Part shown: positions 1 to 8,933 of the stretch, piece after piece
Layout of the letters: every line of letters begins with the position of its first letter
How positions within the stretch are numbered: position 1 is the first letter of the stretch
NCBI RefSeq assembly: GCF_020857975.1
Contig: NZ_JACWUO010000007.1
Coordinates: forward strand, 172,409-236,408
Reading direction: 5' to 3'
Length of the DNA stretch: 64,000 nt
DNA from: Stenotrophomonas rhizophila
Lineage (GTDB): Bacteria; Pseudomonadota; Gammaproteobacteria; Xanthomonadales; Xanthomonadaceae
The notes under the pieces: model-generated
Seen by the model: only the letters and a program-made list of their open reading frames with translations
What the model was told of the DNA's origin: nothing
The model's database searches: none
Position numbers and translations under genes: made by a program

Positions 1-460
1 AGAAGGCGCGGGCATAATTGTCCCAGGTGCCGCCGAACATGGCCGGAACGTAGACGAAGTTGACGTCGCTGGGCAGGCCGGCCTTCCACGGCCCGATCAG
101 CGGCTGGAACGCGGCGCAGGCCGGGCACACATAGCCGAAGATCTCGGCCACTTCGATCTTGCCGGTGGCCGGCTGGAACGGCTGGCCGTTTTCGATCAGC
201 TCATAGTCGCTGCCTTCCACCGGCTCCGGGCCGGTCGGGCGCGAGGCGGCCGGCGGCGTGGCGCTGGCCGCAGCGGTTTCGGCTGCGGCGGTTTCACCGC
301 TGGCGGCGGTTGCCGCGGTGGCGGCCGGGTCGGTGGCCGGGGCGCTGCTGGTGGCAGCCGGTTCGGTCGGGGCGGTGGTGTTAGCGGTACCGTCCTGGGC
401 CTTGCAGGCGGCCAGGATCGGCAGCAGGGCCATGAGCACAATGGCGAAACGGGTCTTCAT
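1..460 (-). CDS. DsbA-family thiol:disulfide interchange lipoprotein (3' end outside window)
   Basis: This is a periplasmic thiol oxidoreductase of the thioredoxin/DsbA fold, cut by the left window edge. It starts with a lipoprotein signal sequence (LPILAAC, lipobox Cys at residue 19), followed by a linker of about 45 residues rich in Ala, Thr and Pro. The DsbA fold then begins, with the redox motif CPAC inside GYVCPACA. It is followed at 598-1242 by a paralogue with a DsbA-standard CPHC motif and a cleavable-type signal, so the two are a tandem duplication with different anchoring. The ATG at 458-460 gives a clean signal sequence. The lipid anchor is inferred from the lipobox; the partner proteins are unknown. 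Confidence 0.88.
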   Translation of the reverse strand, partial: MKTRFAIVLMALLPILAACKAQDGTANTTAPTEPAATSSAPATDPAATAATAASGETAAAETAAASATPPAASRPTGPEPVEGSDYELIENGQPFQPATGKIEVAEIFGYVCPACAAFQPLIGPWKAGLPSDVNFVYVPAMFGGTWDNYARAF

Positions 461-597
461 CGAAGCATCTCCAGCGGATGAGCATGTTGGGGCCGGCGCT
501 GTGGGCAGCGGCCAAGGGGGAATCATGGCACGCGCGAACGGGCGCCCGGCGTGCACGGTAGGTGACGGTTCAGCGAGCCTGCACGGGGCAGCGCCGC

Positions 598-1242
598 TCA
601 GCGGGCGCGTTCGCCGCGGGCGCGGGCGATCAGGGCGTCGGCGTTGCGCAGCATGGCCTCGAACGAGTCGCCCTTGACCAGGTACCGGCCATTGACCACC
701 AGCGCCGGCGTGCCCGGCACCTGGGTGCGCTGGGCGAAGCTGCGCGCGGCCTTGATCTTCTCGTCCACCGCAGGGTCCTTGAGCGCGGCCAGGTAACGCG
801 CCGGTTCCACGCCATAGGCCTTGTAGAAGGTGGCCAGCTCGTCCGGCGACACGTTCTGCATCGGCAGCGAACGCTGCTCGTGCAGGGCATCGAACATCGC
901 GCGGTGGCTGCGCTTGGCCACGCCGAGCTGGTCGGCGGCGTAATAGGCGCGTGCGAACGAATCCCAGACCCCGCCGAACGCGGCCGGGACCGGGGTGAAG
1001 CGCACATCCTTGGGCAGCTTGGCGGCCCAGGCTTCCAGCTGCGGCTCGAAGCGCGCGCAGTGCGGGCAGGTGTAACCGAACATCTCCACCACTTCGACCT
1101 TGCCGGCCAGCGGGGCGTACGGGCCGGGCTGTTCGATCAGCTCGTAGTCCTTGCCTTCAACCAGTGCCGGCGGTGCGGCGGCCAGGGCGGACAGCGGGCT
1201 CAGGGCCAGCAGCAACAGCATCAAGCGGGGCATCAACGTCAT
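598..1242 (-). CDS. dsbA: Thiol:disulfide interchange protein DsbA
   Basis: A periplasmic dithiol oxidase of 214 aa, the usual DsbA length. DsbA inserts disulfides into exported proteins and is reoxidised by DsbB. Residues 1-22 form a signal peptide ending in ALAA. The active site CPHC lies in FGYTCPHCA near residue 60, and the cis-proline loop is GTPALVV near residue 180. It lies downstream of cytochrome c4 on the same strand, but a strong terminator (1262-1292) separates them, so it probably has its own promoter. The lipoprotein paralogue at 1-460 follows it on the same strand. Confidence 0.93.
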   Translation of the reverse strand: MTLMPRLMLLLLALSPLSALAAAPPALVEGKDYELIEQPGPYAPLAGKVEVVEMFGYTCPHCARFEPQLEAWAAKLPKDVRFTPVPAAFGGVWDSFARAYYAADQLGVAKRSHRAMFDALHEQRSLPMQNVSPDELATFYKAYGVEPARYLAALKDPAVDEKIKAARSFAQRTQVPGTPALVVNGRYLVKGDSFEAMLRNADALIARARGERAR

Positions 1243-1261
1243 CTACATCCATCTCCATCGG

Positions 1262-1292
1262 AAAAAACCACGCCGGCCCATCGCCGGCGTGG
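1262..1292 (-). terminator. Rho-independent terminator of the cytochrome c4 gene
   Basis: Read on the minus strand, a perfect 10-bp stem (CCACGCCGGC / GCCGGCGTGG) with a 5-nt loop is followed directly by six T. It lies 55 bases beyond the cytochrome c4 stop codon and just before the dsbA start. Confidence 0.88.
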
Positions 1293-1347
1293 CAGTGAAC
1301 ATAACCCGCCGCAGCGGCGGGGCGGCCACTGCGCCGCCGAACGGCGC

Positions 1348-2133
1348 CTACGGTGCCTTGGGCGGTGCGGCCGCGGCCAGGTCGTCGGCGCGGTTGTGCA
1401 GGCCCTGCAGGTAGCTGCCCAGGGCCTGGATCTCCTGTTCGGTCAACTGCTTGGCGATGCTGGCCATGATCTGGAAATGGGCCTTGTCGGTTTCCTGGGT
1501 GGTACCGGCCTGGTACTCCTGCAGCCGGCGCGCCACATAGGCGGCGTGCTGGCCGCCCACATGCGGGTAGGCCGGGCCCGGGTTGCCGGCGCCGGTGGGG
1601 CCATGGCAGGCCATGCAGGCCGGAATGCCGCGTTCGGCATCGCCGCCGCGGTAGAGCTGCTGGCCGATCTCGTAGAACTTCTTGCCGGCGTAGGGGCCTT
1701 CGCTGACCAGGCCGTCGTCGGCCAGCCCGGCGCCGGCCTTCTGGGTGGCGAAGTAGGCGCCGATGTCGCGCATGTCCTGCGGGCTGAGGTCCTGCACGAA
1801 CGGCACCATCGCCGCGGCGGCCCCGGAACTGCGCTGGCCGTTGGCGATCAGCGCCATCTGCTGGGCCACGTAGCGTTCGCTCTGCCCGGCGATGCTGGGG
1901 TACATCTCCACGGTGGAGTTGCCATCGGCCGAGTGGCAGGCCGCACAGGCGGCGGCCTTGGCCTGGCCGGCCTTGGCGTCGCCCCAGGTGGTCTTGCTGA
2001 AATCGACCTCCAACGAGGCGGTCTTGATCGGCCCGTTGTCCGGCAGCGGGGTGATCGAGGTCTGGGCGACGGCAACGGCGGCCAGCAACGAGACAGCAAC
2101 AGCGGAAACGGCAAGAACGCGAGCATGGCGCAT
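1348..2133 (-). CDS. Cytochrome c4, dihaem periplasmic electron carrier
   Basis: A 261-aa dihaem c-type cytochrome. Residues 1-23 are a signal peptide. Two CxxCH haem sites are visible, CAACH near residue 62 and CMACH near residue 172, one in each of two similar cytochrome c domains as in the cytochrome c4 family. Members pass electrons to terminal oxidases in the periplasm. I chose the ATG at 2131-2133 because it begins the signal peptide (MRHARVLAVS). A longer reading adds 15 residues that are not signal-like. It is divergent from engB, as is common in Xanthomonadaceae. Confidence 0.92.
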   Translation of the reverse strand: MRHARVLAVSAVAVSLLAAVAVAQTSITPLPDNGPIKTASLEVDFSKTTWGDAKAGQAKAAACAACHSADGNSTVEMYPSIAGQSERYVAQQMALIANGQRSSGAAAAMVPFVQDLSPQDMRDIGAYFATQKAGAGLADDGLVSEGPYAGKKFYEIGQQLYRGGDAERGIPACMACHGPTGAGNPGPAYPHVGGQHAAYVARRLQEYQAGTTQETDKAHFQIMASIAKQLTEQEIQALGSYLQGLHNRADDLAAAAPPKAP

Positions 2134-2288
2134 GCGGAAGCTCCGTGTGGACCGGCCTGGCGGGTGCAGGGTGCACACGCGGGGATCGACCGATTATCCA
2201 TGCGCTTTCACGCTACGGTCAACGCAGGGTGCAGCATAAAGCGCGCCGAGGCAGCGCGGAGCGGGCCCGGACATGCGATCCTATGGGC

Positions 2289-2912
2289 ATGTCATTGCTC
2301 CTCGAACGTGCCCACTACCTGCTTTCGGCCCACAACACCCGGCAATTGCCTGAGGATGTCGGGGCCGAAGTCGCCTTTGCCGGGCGCTCCAATGCCGGCA
2401 AATCCAGCGCCCTCAACGCCCTGACCCGCCAGAACAGCCTGGCCCGGGTCTCCAAGACCCCCGGCCGCACCCAGCAGCTGGTGTTCTTCGAGGTCACCCC
2501 GGACGCCAAACTGGTCGATCTGCCCGGTTACGGCTACGCCAAGGTGCCGCTGGACCTGCAGGCCCACTGGCAGGCCTTCATCGACCAGTACTTCCGTACC
2601 CGGCAGGCGCTGCGCGGCCTGGTGGTGGTGATGGACATCCGTCACCCGCTGAAGGACTACGACCGCCAGATGCTGGCCTATGCGGTGCAGCGCGGCCTGC
2701 CCGCGCATGCGCTGCTGACCAAGGCCGACAAGCTCGGCCGCGGCCAGCAGGGCATCGCCCTGCAGAAAGTGCGCAAGGAACTGCAGTCCTCCTTCGGCGA
2801 TACGGTCAGCGTGCAGACCTACTCCGGCCACGCCCGTCAGGGCGTGGACGAGGCGCGCGAGATCATCGGCGGCTGGCTGGGCCTGAACAAGCCGGCAGCG
2901 GAAACCGCGTAA
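2289..2912 (+). CDS. engB: Ribosome biogenesis GTP-binding protein EngB (YsxC/YihA)
   Basis: A TRAFAC-class GTPase needed for assembly of the large ribosomal subunit. The P-loop is GRSNAGKS, the G2 region is TPGRTQ, G3 is DLPGYGYA and G4 is TKAD, all in the usual order for a roughly 200-aa protein (207 aa here). I preferred the ATG at 2289 (MSLLLERAHYL) because this matches family N-termini; an ATG two codons upstream (2283) is equally open. It is divergent from cytochrome c4. Confidence 0.93.
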   Translation: MSLLLERAHYLLSAHNTRQLPEDVGAEVAFAGRSNAGKSSALNALTRQNSLARVSKTPGRTQQLVFFEVTPDAKLVDLPGYGYAKVPLDLQAHWQAFIDQYFRTRQALRGLVVVMDIRHPLKDYDRQMLAYAVQRGLPAHALLTKADKLGRGQQGIALQKVRKELQSSFGDTVSVQTYSGHARQGVDEAREIIGGWLGLNKPAAETA

Positions 2913-2940
2913 CCGGCAACGCCGGCCGCGCCCCGCGGCG

Positions 2941-2965
2941 GTAGGCACCGACCGTTGGTCGATGC
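2941..2965 (+). repeat. SMAG-type palindromic repeat
   Basis: It starts with GTAG and folds as GCACCGACC-GTT-GGTCGATGC with one mismatch in a 9-bp stem. It lies just after engB and matches the GTAG-headed REP family seen elsewhere in this window. Confidence 0.8.
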
Positions 2966-2987
2966 GCCCCTCACCCGGCGCGCCGGT

Positions 2988-3959
2988 TCACCGCAACGGC
3001 GCAAACTCCCCCGGCACCCACGCAAACGCCTGGCCCTCGCGGCGCACATGGCCCAGCCCCGGGAACGGCAGGTGCGCCCCGGCCACCCACCCTCCCTGAT
3101 CCGCCGCCCGGGCCATCATCGCCCGGCGGCTGGCGATCGCCGCGGTGCGGTCGCTGTCGGCCTCGAACGCGGCATCGGGCCGGGCGAACTGCACGGCATG
3201 GAAGTGCACGATGTCGCCCCACACCAGCAGCGACTGGCCATTGCCGCCATCCAGTTGCCACGACACGTGGCCGGGCGTATGCCCGTGGCTGTCCAGCGCG
3301 GTCACCCCGTCGGGCAGGGCCTGACCGGGCGTGAACCGGCGCAGCTTGCCGGCGCGGTCATATGGGGCCACCGCCTTGCGCGCCAGCGCGAAGGCAAAAC
3401 GCACGCCCTGCGGGGCACCGGCTTCGCTGGCCGGGTCCAGCCAATAGCCGGCATCGGCGGCCGACAACCACACCGTCGCCTTCGGGAAGGCCATCTGGCC
3501 CTGCGCATCGAGCAGGCCGCACAGGTGGTCCGGATGGGCGTGGGTGAGCAGCACGTCATCCACCTCGGTCGGATCGAACCCGGCCGCGCGCAGGTTGCCC
3601 AGCACCTGGCCCAGGCCGGGCCCGAAGCACTGCGCGGTGCCGGTGTCGACCAGGGTAAGGTGCCTGCCACGCTGCACCAGGTAGGCATTGACCGCGGTCT
3701 GTAGGCCCTTGCCGTCTTCGGGCACGTAGCGGTGGTCGAGCAGGCGGGTGACCGCGCCCGGGTCGATCCCGACCAGTTCCTGCCGACCCAGCGCCACCGT
3801 GCCGTCGAACAGCGCGGTGACCCGCAGCGCGCCGATCTGCTGGTGGTAGACGCCGGGCACCTGCGCGGTCGGGCGGTGTGCGGTGCCGGCCCAGGCCGAA
3901 CCGGCGCAGGCGGCCAGCAGCAGGGCGCTGGCCAGGGAGCGGACAGAGGGGAGGGACAT
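2988..3959 (-). CDS. Secreted MBL-fold metallo-hydrolase
   Basis: A metallo-beta-lactamase-fold hydrolase of 323 aa with a signal peptide (residues 1-24, ending in GSAWAG). The zinc signature HAHPDH lies near residue 140. Later metal ligands are the His in GHTPGH, the Asp in WGDIVHFH and the last His in GAHLPFPG. This spacing fits the lactonase/hydrolase branch rather than glyoxalase II. The substrate cannot be read from sequence. The ATG at 3957-3959 opens the signal peptide; an upstream ATG adds four residues. The gene is convergent with engB. Confidence 0.86.
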   Translation of the reverse strand: MSLPSVRSLASALLLAACAGSAWAGTAHRPTAQVPGVYHQQIGALRVTALFDGTVALGRQELVGIDPGAVTRLLDHRYVPEDGKGLQTAVNAYLVQRGRHLTLVDTGTAQCFGPGLGQVLGNLRAAGFDPTEVDDVLLTHAHPDHLCGLLDAQGQMAFPKATVWLSAADAGYWLDPASEAGAPQGVRFAFALARKAVAPYDRAGKLRRFTPGQALPDGVTALDSHGHTPGHVSWQLDGGNGQSLLVWGDIVHFHAVQFARPDAAFEADSDRTAAIASRRAMMARAADQGGWVAGAHLPFPGLGHVRREGQAFAWVPGEFAPLR

Positions 3960-4057
3960 ACGATCTTCCATGCAGGCGGCCGGTGCCGCGGTAACCCCAT
4001 GCTGCGCGCCGGCACGCGCGCGGTTCGCTCACAATGCGCCGCGATCCGCTCGCCGCC

Positions 4058-4891
4058 TCAACCGTTGCCGATCGCCCCCGGTTCCAGTCCGTAGCGGGCG
4101 GCGAAGCGTTTGCTGAAGCTGCCCAGCGAGCGGTAGCCCACCCGTGCGGCCACCGTCTTGAGCGGCAGCCGGGTGGTGTAGAGCAGGGTCATCGCATGCG
4201 CCAGCCGCGCATCCGCGATCAGCTCGCGCATGCTGGCCTGTTCGCCGGCCAGCCGCCGGCGCAGGGTGGCCCCGCTCAGCCCAAGCTGCTGCTCGAAGTC
4301 GCGCGACTGCCAGTCGCGTTCGGGCTGGGCGGCGATCAGGTCACGGATGCGTTCGCCCAGGCTGGGCTCGGGCGGTACCAGCAGGCTGCCGTGCCCGCGC
4401 CGGCAGAACGCCATCACCAGCGCGGCCAGGGCAAGGCGCGCTTCGCTGTAGCGGCCGTGTTCCAGCGCCTGGCGCCACTGCCGCAGGCTGTGGCCATGCT
4501 CGGTCAACGGCAGCCGTGCCAGCGCATCGCCCGCCTCGGGCAGCGGCTCGTTCCACAGCACGCGCGCGGCCGCCAGGACTTCGGCGCACAACGGCACGAT
4601 CGCGCTCAGGTAGACCCCGCTGGCCGGATCGGGAATGTTGACCACGTCGATGCGGCAGCGCCGGGTGATCAGGAACAGATCGCCCGGCACCAGCTGCAGC
4701 GATTGCTGCCCGCAGGCGACCTGCTTGCAGCCCTGCAGCAGGATCGCAAGCTGCGGTTGTGGAATCTCCACCGAACTGGCGCCATGTTCGCGGCGCGCGG
4801 TGATGCAGGCATAGCCGTCGGCACGCTGGCAGTCGGCCAGGCTGGCCATTTCGGCCAGCAGCGCGGCAGGTTCGCTGCGGCTGCCGCTCAT
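4058..4891 (-). CDS. AraC-family transcriptional regulator
   Basis: A 277-aa regulator. The N-terminal half (about residues 15-170) looks like the AraC cupin sensor type (PQLAILLQGCKQV, then VPGDLFLI). The C-terminal 100 residues hold two helix-turn-helix units (LRRRLAGEQASMREL and TVAARVGYRSLGSFSKRF, the conserved AraC signature). Its start overlaps the stop codon of the VIT transporter gene by 4 bases (ATGA), so the two are probably translationally coupled and it may control that operon. The ligand is unknown. Confidence 0.88.
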   Translation of the reverse strand: MSGSRSEPAALLAEMASLADCQRADGYACITARREHGASSVEIPQPQLAILLQGCKQVACGQQSLQLVPGDLFLITRRCRIDVVNIPDPASGVYLSAIVPLCAEVLAAARVLWNEPLPEAGDALARLPLTEHGHSLRQWRQALEHGRYSEARLALAALVMAFCRRGHGSLLVPPEPSLGERIRDLIAAQPERDWQSRDFEQQLGLSGATLRRRLAGEQASMRELIADARLAHAMTLLYTTRLPLKTVAARVGYRSLGSFSKRFAARYGLEPGAIGNG

Positions 4892-5586
4892 CGCGCGGTG
4901 TCCAGCAGTCGGCCGATCAGCGCGGCCACGCCCATCGCCAGGGCACCCCAGAACATGACCCGCAGCGCACCGCGCAGCGGCGGCGCGCCGCCGGCACGGG
5001 CGGCCATTGCGCCGGTCAGGCCCAACCCGGCCAGGGTGGCGGCGGTGGTGAACTGGGCCACCTGCGCATGCGGGGCCAACAGCGCGGTCAGCACCGGCAA
5101 TGCGGCGCCGGCGGTGAATGCCGCGGCCGAGGCGATGGCCGCCTGCAGCGGGCGGGCGCGCAGTTCTTCGGTGATGCCCAGCTCGTCGCGCGCATGCGCA
5201 CCCAGCGCGTCGTGCGCGGTCAGCTGCACCGCCACTTCATGGGCCAGTGCCGGGTCCAGCCCGCGCTGCCGGTAGATCGCCGCCAGTTCCTGCAACTCGC
5301 TGTGCGGGTCGTCGTGCAGTTCGCGTTTTTCCACCACCAGATCGGCCCGTTCGGTATCGGCCTGCGACTGCACCGATACATACTCGCCGGCGGCCATCGA
5401 CATCGCCCCGGCGACGGTGCCGGCGATGCCGGTGGCCAGTACCGTCGAGGCCGAGGCACCGCTGGCGGCGATGCCGACCACCAGCCCGGCCACCGACACG
5501 ATGCCGTCATTGGCGCCCAGCACGGCGGCGCGCAACCAGCCGACGCGGTCGGAGCGGTGCACTTCGGGGTGTCGGGAGCGGCTCAT
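4888..5586 (-). CDS. VIT1/CCC1-type iron/manganese transporter family protein
   Basis: A 232-aa inner-membrane protein of the VIT family, which moves Fe2+ or Mn2+ out of the cytosol. The N-terminal pattern VLGANDGIVS and the GAMSMAAGEYVSVQSQ motif in the second helix are diagnostic. A charged cytosolic domain at about residues 75-130 is followed by three more hydrophobic helices. The ATG at 5584-5586 was chosen over a GTG two codons upstream. It is the first gene of a two-gene unit with the AraC regulator. Confidence 0.9.
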   Translation of the reverse strand: MSRSRHPEVHRSDRVGWLRAAVLGANDGIVSVAGLVVGIAASGASASTVLATGIAGTVAGAMSMAAGEYVSVQSQADTERADLVVEKRELHDDPHSELQELAAIYRQRGLDPALAHEVAVQLTAHDALGAHARDELGITEELRARPLQAAIASAAAFTAGAALPVLTALLAPHAQVAQFTTAATLAGLGLTGAMAARAGGAPPLRGALRVMFWGALAMGVAALIGRLLDTAR

Positions 5587-5824
5587 GCCCACAGTCTAGG
5601 TGGTCGCCTCGGGCAAAGGCCAACCGCAGCCGCCCTGTGCGGCATGCCGGCGTCGCGCACGGCCCGGGGGAGGGCAGGGCGCCAATGTGCAACTGCGTCC
5701 CGTAGGATGCTGAAATCCGTCACGGTGACGCGACGGCCGCAGGCGCCACGATATAGTGCGCCCTTGCGATGCAGGGCGATCAGCCCCACATCCCCGTCCA
5801 GACCAGAATCCTGCGAGCCTCCCC

Positions 5825-7189
5825 TTGTCGAGCCCCAGCCACGTCGCCGAGACGCCGATCACCGACCGAAACGAACTGGTCGCCACGTTGGCCTCCGGCG
5901 AAAAGCCCAAGGCGCAGTGGCGCATCGGCACCGAGCACGAGAAGTTCGGCTTCCGCCTGGACGACCTGCGCCCGCCCACCTTCGATGGCGAGCGCGGCAT
6001 CGAAGCCCTGCTCACCGGCCTGACCCGCTTCGGCTGGGCGCCGGTGATCGAAGGCGGCCGTACCATCGCGCTGCTGCGCGACAACGCTTCGGTCACCCTG
6101 GAACCGGCCGGCCAGCTGGAACTGTCCGGCGCGGCGGTGGAAACCATCCACCACACCTGCGTGGAAACCGGCACCCACCTCAACGAAGTGGCGCAGGTGG
6201 CCGGCGAGCTGCAGCTGGGCTTCCTCGGCATGGGCTTTCAGCCCAAGTGGACGCGCGATGAGATGCCGTGGATGCCCAAGGGCCGCTACAAGATCATGCG
6301 CGACTACATGCCCAAGGTCGGCTCGCTCGGCCTGGACATGATGACCCGCACCTGCACGGTGCAGGTCAACCTGGATTACGCCACCGAAGCGGACATGGTC
6401 AAGAAGTTCCGCGTATCGCTGGCGCTGCAGCCGATCGCCACCGCGCTGTTCGCCGATTCGCCGTTCACCGAAGGCAAGCCCAACGGCTTCCAGAGCTATC
6501 GCTCGCACATCTGGACCGACACCGACAACGACCGCACCGGCATGCTCGACTTCGTGTTCGAAGACGGCTTCGGCTACGAGCGTTACGTGGACTACCTGCT
6601 CGACGTGCCGATGTACTTCTCCTACCGCGACGGCAAGTACCACGATGCCAGCGGGCAGAGCTTCCGCGATTTCATGGTCGGCAAGCTGCCGGTGCTGCCG
6701 GGCCAACTGCCCACGCTGCGTGACTGGTCGGACCACATGACCACCGCGTTCCCGGAAGTGCGGCTGAAGAAGTACCTGGAAATGCGCGGTGCTGACGCCG
6801 GCCCGTGGAGCCGCCTGTGCGCGCTGCCGGCGTTCTGGGTGGGCCTGCTGTACGACGATGCCGCGCTGGATGCGGCCTGGGACCTGGTCCGCGATTTCAG
6901 CCTGGCCGAGCGCCATGCATTGCGCGACGGCGTGCCGCGCCACGCATTGAAGCTGCCGTTCCGCAACGGCACCGTGCGCGACCTGGCCCGTGCGGCGCTG
7001 GAAATCGCCGTGGCCGGCCTCAAGCGCCGCGCCGCGCTCAATGCCGACGGCCAGGACGAAAGCCATTTCCTGGATGTGCTGCAGGAAATCGTCGATTCGG
7101 GCCTGACCCCGGCCGACCGCAAGCTGGCGCTGTTCAACGGCGAATGGAACCAGAACATCGACCCGCTGTTCAAGCATTTCGCGTATTGA
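5825..7189 (+). CDS. gshA: Glutamate--cysteine ligase, plant/EgtA type
   Basis: It catalyses the ATP-dependent joining of L-glutamate and L-cysteine, the first step of glutathione synthesis. The 454-aa product matches the GCS2 type common in alpha- and xanthomonad proteobacteria, including [12 protein letters not shown] near the N-terminus, [12 protein letters not shown], and [11 protein letters not shown]. The best start appears to be the TTG at 5825, giving [15 protein letters not shown]; no ATG lies in the homologous N-terminal part and the open frame upstream is low in conserved sequence. Glutathione made here supports the formaldehyde genes at 10.6-12.9 kb. Confidence 0.9.
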   Translation: MSSPSHVAETPITDRNELVATLASGEKPKAQWRIGTEHEKFGFRLDDLRPPTFDGERGIEALLTGLTRFGWAPVIEGGRTIALLRDNASVTLEPAGQLELSGAAVETIHHTCVETGTHLNEVAQVAGELQLGFLGMGFQPKWTRDEMPWMPKGRYKIMRDYMPKVGSLGLDMMTRTCTVQVNLDYATEADMVKKFRVSLALQPIATALFADSPFTEGKPNGFQSYRSHIWTDTDNDRTGMLDFVFEDGFGYERYVDYLLDVPMYFSYRDGKYHDASGQSFRDFMVGKLPVLPGQLPTLRDWSDHMTTAFPEVRLKKYLEMRGADAGPWSRLCALPAFWVGLLYDDAALDAAWDLVRDFSLAERHALRDGVPRHALKLPFRNGTVRDLARAALEIAVAGLKRRAALNADGQDESHFLDVLQEIVDSGLTPADRKLALFNGEWNQNIDPLFKHFAY

Positions 7190-7194
7190 GTGCC

Positions 7195-7337
7195 GGTGAC
7201 GACCAACGGTCGTCGCCTACCATTGCCATCCCCGCCGGTAGGTACCGACCGTTGGTCGGTACACGAGATCAGGTCGGTTCCGACCATTGGTTGGCGCACA
7301 ACGCCAGCCCCGGTAGGTATCGACCGTTGGTCGATAC
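7195..7337. repeat. Cluster of SMAG-type repeats
   Basis: Four GTAG-family palindromes in tandem: an inverted copy at 7195-7220 (ending CTAC), a perfect copy at 7238-7262 (GGTACCGACC-GTT-GGTCGGTAC), a decayed copy at 7273-7297 and another good copy at 7313-7337. They fill the gap between the convergent gshA and emrE-like genes, a typical REP position. Confidence 0.85.
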
Positions 7338-7344
7338 CCCGGCC

Positions 7345-7677
7345 TCAATGCGCCGCGCTCTTGGAAAACAGATTGATCACCGCCACGCCGGCCACGATCA
7401 ACCCCATCCCGAGCAACGCCGGCGCATCCAGCTTCTGCTTGAACACCACCCAGCCGATCACCGAGATCAGCACGATGCCCACCCCGGACCAGATCGCATA
7501 GGCCACGCCGGTGGGAATGGATTTGAGGGTGAGTGCCAGCAGGTAGAACGCGGCGGCATAGCCGACCACCGTGCCGATCGACGGCCACAGCCGGGTGAAG
7601 CCTTCCGACGCCTTGAGCAGGCTGGTGGCGATCACTTCGAACACGATCGCAAGGCCCAGCAACAGATACATGTTCAT
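7345..7677 (-). CDS. emrE: EmrE-type small multidrug resistance transporter
   Basis: A 110-aa four-helix inner-membrane transporter of the SMR family. It keeps the essential membrane Glu in helix 1 ([17 protein letters not shown]), plus [14 protein letters not shown] and the C-terminal INLFSKS, all very like E. coli EmrE. Family members act as dual-topology dimers that exchange cationic drugs or quaternary ammonium compounds for protons. The start ATG is at 7675-7677. The symbol is assigned by resemblance; close relatives differ in substrate. Confidence 0.88.
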   Translation of the reverse strand: MNMYLLLGLAIVFEVIATSLLKASEGFTRLWPSIGTVVGYAAAFYLLALTLKSIPTGVAYAIWSGVGIVLISVIGWVVFKQKLDAPALLGMGLIVAGVAVINLFSKSAAH

Positions 7678-7766
7678 CGTGCGCGCACCGTTTGGACGAT
7701 GCGCGCATTGTACGTTCGGCCCCACCATGTGCCGGGCGCTGCAGCAGTGCCCGGCAACGTCGGGGT

Positions 7767-8828
7767 TCAGGCCGCCTGTGCGCCAAGCGTGGCCATGTCG
7801 ATCACGAAGCGGTAGCGCACATCGTTCCTGGCCATGCGCTCCCAGGCTTCGTTGACGGTATTGATGTCGATCACTTCCACATCGCTGACGATGTTGTGCT
7901 CGGCGCAGAAATCCATCATTTCCTGGGTTTCGGCCATGCCGCCGATCGCCGAACCGGTCAGGTGCTTGCGGCCGAAGATCACGCTGGCGCCGGTCAGCGG
8001 CGGGTCCAGTTCGGTCAGCACGCCTACCAGGCACATGGTCGCTTCGCGCTTGAGCAGGCCCATGTACGGGTTGGTATCGTGGCCGACCGGAATGGTGTTG
8101 AGCAGGAAATCGAAGCTGCCGGCATGGGCCTGCATCTGCGCCGGGTCGCGCGACACCAGCACCTCGTCGGCGCCCAGGCGCTTGGCATCGGCGCCCTTTT
8201 CCGGGGTGGTGGTGATCATCACCACGGTGGCGCCCATCGCCTTGGCGAACTTCACGCCCATGTGGCCCAGCCCGCCCAGGCCGATCACGCCGACCTTCTG
8301 GCCGGGGCCGACCTTCCAGTGGCGCAGCGGCGAATAGGTGGTGATGCCCGCGCACAGCAGCGGTGCGGCGGCCTTCAGGTCCAGCGTGTCGGCCACCTTC
8401 ACCACGAACCGCTGCTCGGTGACGATGTGGTCGGAGTAACCGCCGAAGGTGGGCTTGCCGCTCTCACGTTCGGTGCTGTTGTAGGTGAAGGTTGCGCCAT
8501 TGGCGCAGTACTGCTCCAGGTCGTGTTCGCAGGCATCGCAATGCCGGCACGAATCGACCATACAGCCCACGCCGGCGTGGTCGCCCACCTTGAAGCGGGT
8601 GACGTTGGCGCCCACCTCGGTGACCCGGCCGATGATCTCGTGGCCGGGCACCATCGGGAACTTGGCATTGCCCCAGTCGTCGCGGGCCTGGTGCAGGTCC
8701 GAGTGGCAGATGCCGCTGTACAGGATCTGGATGCGGACATCGTCCGGGCCGACCGCGCGGCGCTCGAAGGAGAACGGGACCAGCGGCGCGGTCTGGTCGT
8801 GGACGGCATAACCGTGGGCGAGGGACAT
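7767..8828 (-). CDS. Zinc-dependent NAD(P) alcohol dehydrogenase (YahK/cinnamyl-alcohol type)
   Basis: A 353-aa medium-chain dehydrogenase. The catalytic zinc ligands are in GICHSDLH and GHEIIGRV, and the structural zinc cysteines lie in [16 protein letters not shown]. The nucleotide-binding motif is [18 protein letters not shown]. The subfamily reduces a broad range of aldehydes, usually with NADPH. It is transcribed away from a LysR regulator across a 105-bp gap, which suggests control by that regulator. An open frame continues far upstream on this strand but only as the antisense of the LysR gene. Confidence 0.91.
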   Translation of the reverse strand: MSLAHGYAVHDQTAPLVPFSFERRAVGPDDVRIQILYSGICHSDLHQARDDWGNAKFPMVPGHEIIGRVTEVGANVTRFKVGDHAGVGCMVDSCRHCDACEHDLEQYCANGATFTYNSTERESGKPTFGGYSDHIVTEQRFVVKVADTLDLKAAAPLLCAGITTYSPLRHWKVGPGQKVGVIGLGGLGHMGVKFAKAMGATVVMITTTPEKGADAKRLGADEVLVSRDPAQMQAHAGSFDFLLNTIPVGHDTNPYMGLLKREATMCLVGVLTELDPPLTGASVIFGRKHLTGSAIGGMAETQEMMDFCAEHNIVSDVEVIDINTVNEAWERMARNDVRYRFVIDMATLGAQAA

Positions 8829-8933
8829 GGGAATCCTTGGCAGGTTTGTAGAAAGGCGCTTTACAATACGCCCGGTTGCCGTACACGGACAGTCAGGATA
8901 TCGGCATGATTCATCAAGGCAGACTGCATAATC
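8829..8933. promoter_or_regulatory. Divergent promoter region between alcohol dehydrogenase and LysR regulator
   Basis: A 105-bp gap with both start codons facing away from it. It is more AT-rich than its neighbours and is where a LysR protein would bind in the classical divergent arrangement. No operator could be fixed from sequence alone. Confidence 0.45.

Noticed and set aside
7195..7337. Tandem palindromes that might be a CRISPR array
   Set aside because: The units differ in sequence and orientation, spacers are irregular and no cas genes are near. They fit SMAG/REP repeats.
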